From JAEUMY01 sp031394355 (GTDB taxonomy: Bacteria > Pseudomonadota > Gammaproteobacteria > Burkholderiales > Usitatibacteraceae): DNA of 36,194 nucleotides. Positions 33,442 to 36,194 of the stretch are shown here, one piece after another. The position numbers and the translations under genes were made by a program. Numbering within the stretch: the first letter of the stretch is position 1; every line of letters begins with the position of its first letter. A model generated the notes under the pieces. It was not told the origin of the DNA. It saw nothing but the letters and a program-made list of their open reading frames with translations, and did no database searches. The stretch is taken from the NCBI GenBank assembly GCA_031394355.1, contig JANNSU010000079.1:1-36194 (forward strand), given 5' to 3'.

Positions 33442-34638
33442 ATGACCACCACCCACTTGATGAACACGTACAAGAAGCTGCCTGTCGCGTTCGCGCGCGG
33501 TGAAGGCGCGTGGCTGTGGGATACGGCGGGCAAGCGCTATCTTGATGCGCTGGCGGGCATTGCGGTGTCCGGGCTGGGACATGCGCACCCGAAGCTCGTG
33601 AAGGCCATTGCCGAACAAGCGGGTCGCATCATCCATACGTCCAATCTGGTCGAGATTCCGGAGCAGGACGCGCTGGCGGAAAAGCTCTGCGAAATCTCCG
33701 GCATGGACAACGTGTTTTTCTGCAATTCCGGTGCCGAGGCCAATGAGTGCGCCATCAAGATCGCCCGGTTGCATGCGCATCAGCGCGGCATTGAGAATCC
33801 GCAGATCATCGTCATGGAACGCGCCTGGCACGGCCGCACGCTGGCCACACTCGCTGCCACGGGATCGCGCAAGGCGCAGGCCGGCTTCGAACCGCTGGTC
33901 ACTGGTTTCATTCGTGTGCCCTACAACGATCTGGATGCCATTCGTCAGGTCGCGCAGCACAGCCAGAACGTGGTGGCCGTATTGACTGAGGTGTTGCAAG
34001 GCGAAGGTGGTGTTACCTCGGCACGAGCTGACTATCTCCAAGGCCTCCGTGCGCTTTGCGATAGCCAGCAATGGCTGCTCATGATTGATGAAGTGCAAAG
34101 CGGCATAGGTCGGACCGGCAAGTGGTTCTGCTATCAGCATGCAAACGTGCTGCCCGATGTATTGTCGCTGGCGAAAGGATTGGGTTCAGGCGTTCCCATC
34201 GGTGCCTGCTTGGCACGTGGGGTTGCGGCCCAGGTGTTCAAGCCCGGCAATCACGGCACCACGTTCGGCGGCGGGCCGCTGGTGTCGGTGGCGGCGCTCG
34301 CCACGCTTCAAGTCATGGAGGAGGAAGGTCTTCTCGACAATGCAGCGAAGGTGGGTGAGATCATCAAGTCCGGCCTGAAGACTGCGCTGAAGGATGTGGC
34401 AGGCGTGAAGGAAATTCGCGGCCAGGGATTGATGCTGGGTGTCGAGCTGGATCGGCCCTGCGGCGCAATCGTGGCGCTTGCGCTGGAGGCGGGCCTGCTG
34501 ACCAATGTGACACAGGACAATGTCATCAGATTGCTGCCGCCGCTCATCTACACGCCCGCACAGGGCGAGCATCTGGTTGAACTCCTGGCGGCTATCATCA
34601 AGTCGTTTCTTGCTGCCCCGGCGGGAGCCAAGGCATGA
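33442..34638 (+). CDS. argD: Acetylornithine aminotransferase
   Basis: ArgD makes N-acetylornithine from the semialdehyde with glutamate, and in many bacteria also serves lysine synthesis. The 398-residue class III aminotransferase has the pyridoxal phosphate Lys245 (LSLAKGLGSG), LIDEVQSGIGRTGK with the cofactor Asp, FFCNSGAEANE and ERAWHGRTLA. GGGAG precedes the ATG. Its stop overlaps the argF start as ATGA. Confidence 0.95.
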   Translation: MTTTHLMNTYKKLPVAFARGEGAWLWDTAGKRYLDALAGIAVSGLGHAHPKLVKAIAEQAGRIIHTSNLVEIPEQDALAEKLCEISGMDNVFFCNSGAEANECAIKIARLHAHQRGIENPQIIVMERAWHGRTLATLAATGSRKAQAGFEPLVTGFIRVPYNDLDAIRQVAQHSQNVVAVLTEVLQGEGGVTSARADYLQGLRALCDSQQWLLMIDEVQSGIGRTGKWFCYQHANVLPDVLSLAKGLGSGVPIGACLARGVAAQVFKPGNHGTTFGGGPLVSVAALATLQVMEEEGLLDNAAKVGEIIKSGLKTALKDVAGVKEIRGQGLMLGVELDRPCGAIVALALEAGLLTNVTQDNVIRLLPPLIYTPAQGEHLVELLAAIIKSFLAAPAGAKA

Positions 34639-35540
34639 AGCACTTCCTGCGGTTCGAAGATTTGTCGCGCGAAGAGTTTGAACATCTCTTTGATCGCACA
34701 CGCCTCATCAAGTATCGGTTCAAGAACTACATTCCCTACCAGCCCCTGGTCGACCGCATGCTGGCCATGGTGTTCGAGAAAAGCTCGACCCGTACACGCG
34801 TTTCGTTTGAGGCGGGCATCCACCAGCTGGGCGGTTCCTCCATCGTACTCAATACGGCGGAAAGCCAACTGGGCCGTGGTGAGCCGATCGAGGACGTGGC
34901 GCGGATCATCACCCGAATGGTCGACATCGTGATGATTCGCACCTTCGATCAGGCCATCATCGAGCGATTCGCAGCCAACTCGCGGGTGCCGGTGATCAAC
35001 GGACTCACCAATCAGTACCATCCTTGTCAGATCCTTGCGGACCTCTACACGTACATCGAGCATCGCGGCAGTATCGTTGGCAAAACCGTCGCATGGATTG
35101 GTGACGCGAACAACATGTGCGCAACCTGGGCCGAGGCAGCGCGAATATTCGCATTCAAGCTCAATGTTGCCAGCCCTGAGGGCTACAGGTTCACGCCAGG
35201 CGAGAAGGAAGCGCCGCACGTCGAGCTTTTCAACGATCCGATGCAGGCTGCAGCGGGTGCCGATCTGATCACGACTGATGTCTGGACCAGCATGGGCTAT
35301 GAAGCAGAGAATGCGGCACGGCTCAAGGCGTTTGCCGGGTTCATGGTGACCGAAGCCATGATGAAGGCGGCTGCGAAAGACGCGCTCTTCATGCATTGTC
35401 TGCCCGCCCACCGAGGCGAAGAAGTGACCCATGAGGTGCTGGAAGGTCCGCAAAGCGTGGTGTGGGATGAGGCGGAGAATCGTCTGCATGTGCAGAAAGC
35501 GCTGATGGAGTATCTGCTGTTGGGCAAAATCAATTCCTGA
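34635..35540 (+). CDS. argF: Ornithine carbamoyltransferase
   Basis: ArgF joins ornithine and carbamoyl phosphate to citrulline. The 301-residue product has the carbamoyl phosphate motif SSTRTR (50-55), HPCQILAD, and the ornithine-site HCLPAHRGEEV. The ATG overlaps the argD stop, so the two are translationally coupled. It contains palindrome copy 12, read as RIFA in AEAARIFAFKLN. Confidence 0.96.
   Translation: MKHFLRFEDLSREEFEHLFDRTRLIKYRFKNYIPYQPLVDRMLAMVFEKSSTRTRVSFEAGIHQLGGSSIVLNTAESQLGRGEPIEDVARIITRMVDIVMIRTFDQAIIERFAANSRVPVINGLTNQYHPCQILADLYTYIEHRGSIVGKTVAWIGDANNMCATWAEAARIFAFKLNVASPEGYRFTPGEKEAPHVELFNDPMQAAAGADLITTDVWTSMGYEAENAARLKAFAGFMVTEAMMKAAAKDALFMHCLPAHRGEEVTHEVLEGPQSVVWDEAENRLHVQKALMEYLLLGKINS
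35141..35152. repeat. GCGAATATTCGC palindrome, copy 12
   Basis: Inside argF, 408 bp before copy 13. Confidence 0.95.
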
Positions 35541-35548
35541 GATCCGCT

Positions 35549-35560
35549 GCGAATATTCGC
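35549..35560. repeat. GCGAATATTCGC palindrome, copy 13 (argF-argG gap)
   Basis: Lies in the 49-bp space between argF and argG, 8 bases after the argF stop. Flanks make 16 bp, CTGCGAATATTCGCAG (35547-35562). Confidence 0.95.
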
Positions 35561-35589
35561 AGTGGCAGAACATCTGAAAGTCGAATGTC

Positions 35590-36194
35590 ATGAGCAAAGC
35601 CAACAAGCCCAACAAAGTTGTCCTCGCCTATTCCGGCGGCCTGGATACCTCCGTCATCCTGAAGTGGTTGCAGGATGTCTATGAGTGCGAAGTGGTCACC
35701 TTCACCGCTGACATCGGCCAGGGCGAAGAGGTTGAGCCCGCACGCAAAAAAGCCATTCAGCTTGGCATCAAGAAGTCGAACATTTTCATCGAGGACCTGC
35801 GCGAGGAATTCGTGCGCGATTTTGTCTTCCCGATGTTTCGCGCCAACACCATCTACGAAGGAGAGTATTTGCTGGGCACGTCCATTGCGCGTCCACTGAT
35901 TGCAAAGCGGCTTATTGAGATCGCCAATGAAACTGGCGCCGATGCGATTTCCCACGGTGCCACCGGCAAGGGCAACGACCAGGTGCGTTTCGAGCTGGGC
36001 GCCTATGCGTTGAAGCCAGGTATTCGCGTCATTGCACCTTGGCGGGAATGGGAATTGAACTCGCGTGAATCCTTGATGGTCTACTGCAAGAACCACGATA
36101 TCCCAGTGGACTTTGCCAAAGCGCTAAAGAAATCGCCGTACTCCATGGATGCCAACCTGTTGCATATCTCCTACGAGGGCGACCAGCTGGAGAA
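35590..36194 (+). CDS. argG: Argininosuccinate synthase (partial, runs off the window)
   Basis: ArgG joins citrulline and aspartate using ATP. The first 201 codons are visible. They contain the ATP loop VVLAYSGGLDTSVI (residues 10-23), EYLLGTSIARPLIAKR, and SHGATGKGNDQVRFE, all typical of ArgG. The frame is open to the end of the window; the usual protein is about 400-450 residues, so roughly half is missing. ATG at 35590, with only a weak GAAAG upstream. Confidence 0.96.
   Translation, partial: MSKANKPNKVVLAYSGGLDTSVILKWLQDVYECEVVTFTADIGQGEEVEPARKKAIQLGIKKSNIFIEDLREEFVRDFVFPMFRANTIYEGEYLLGTSIARPLIAKRLIEIANETGADAISHGATGKGNDQVRFELGAYALKPGIRVIAPWREWELNSRESLMVYCKNHDIPVDFAKALKKSPYSMDANLLHISYEGDQLE

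Noticed and set aside
228..35560. DNA uptake sequence as the role of the palindrome
   Set aside because: Known uptake sequences in Neisseria and Pasteurellaceae are not palindromic; the nearby pilus genes do not prove competence. Left as one untested possibility.

Overview
The window looks like a chromosomal segment of a moderately high-GC proteobacterium, most likely a betaproteobacterium. This is inference from gene content: a DUF3579 gene beside argD-argF-argG, the block ispH-lspA-ileS-ribF-murJ-rpsT next to type IV pilus assembly genes, polyhydroxybutyrate (PHB) genes, and an ArgA-type acetylglutamate synthase followed by yggX. Almost all of it is ordinary core metabolism. The only mobile DNA recognised is the 3' end of an IS3-family (IS150-like) element at the left edge.

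Layout. 1-200: end of the insertion sequence. 201-378: nested inverted repeats. 379-3259: a PHB island with a patatin-like lipase carrying a Lys/Ala-rich tail, 3-hydroxybutyrate dehydrogenase, and a divergent phasin. 3270-5279: a degenerate metallophosphoesterase and the radical-SAM protein ArsS. 5415-7439: transketolase. 7779-9094: speD-speE (spermidine synthesis). 9051-9980: an inositol-monophosphatase-family gene. 10026-12465: rsmE, argA, yggX. 12587-14023: rpiA-phoU. 14160-16253: ilvA and a CBS-domain protein. 16344-16419: tRNA-Thr(CGU). 16991-25460: pilE-fimT-pilV-pilW-pilX-pilY1 plus a small cysteine-containing exported protein; most of these genes overlap or abut, so it reads as one operon. 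25471-32237: murJ-ribF-ileS-lspA-ispH, all on the minus strand. 32432-32701: rpsT with a clear sigma-70 promoter. 32813-36194: DUF3579, then argD-argF-argG, with argG running off the window.

The most striking signal is not a gene. The perfect 12-bp palindrome GCGAATATTCGC occurs 13 times (starts 228, 3652, 5586, 5793, 8863, 10225, 13826, 22990, 26926, 29076, 31325, 35141, 35549). Chance would predict about 0.002 copies. Eleven copies lie inside unrelated housekeeping genes on both strands and in all three reading phases, so the same short peptides (ANIR, RIFA, EYS) are written into unrelated proteins. Two are intergenic. One copy in tkt is the centre of a 38-bp perfect palindrome. This resembles a highly iterated palindrome of the kind known as HIP1 in cyanobacteria, but with a different sequence. 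Its role cannot be read from this window.

Secondary points of interest are a PilY1 adhesin with three phage-tail-like repeats inserted just after its metal-binding motif, the tailed patatin in the PHB locus, the ArsS partner phosphoesterase that has lost its first metal motif, and a 32-bp tandem repeat in the speD leader.
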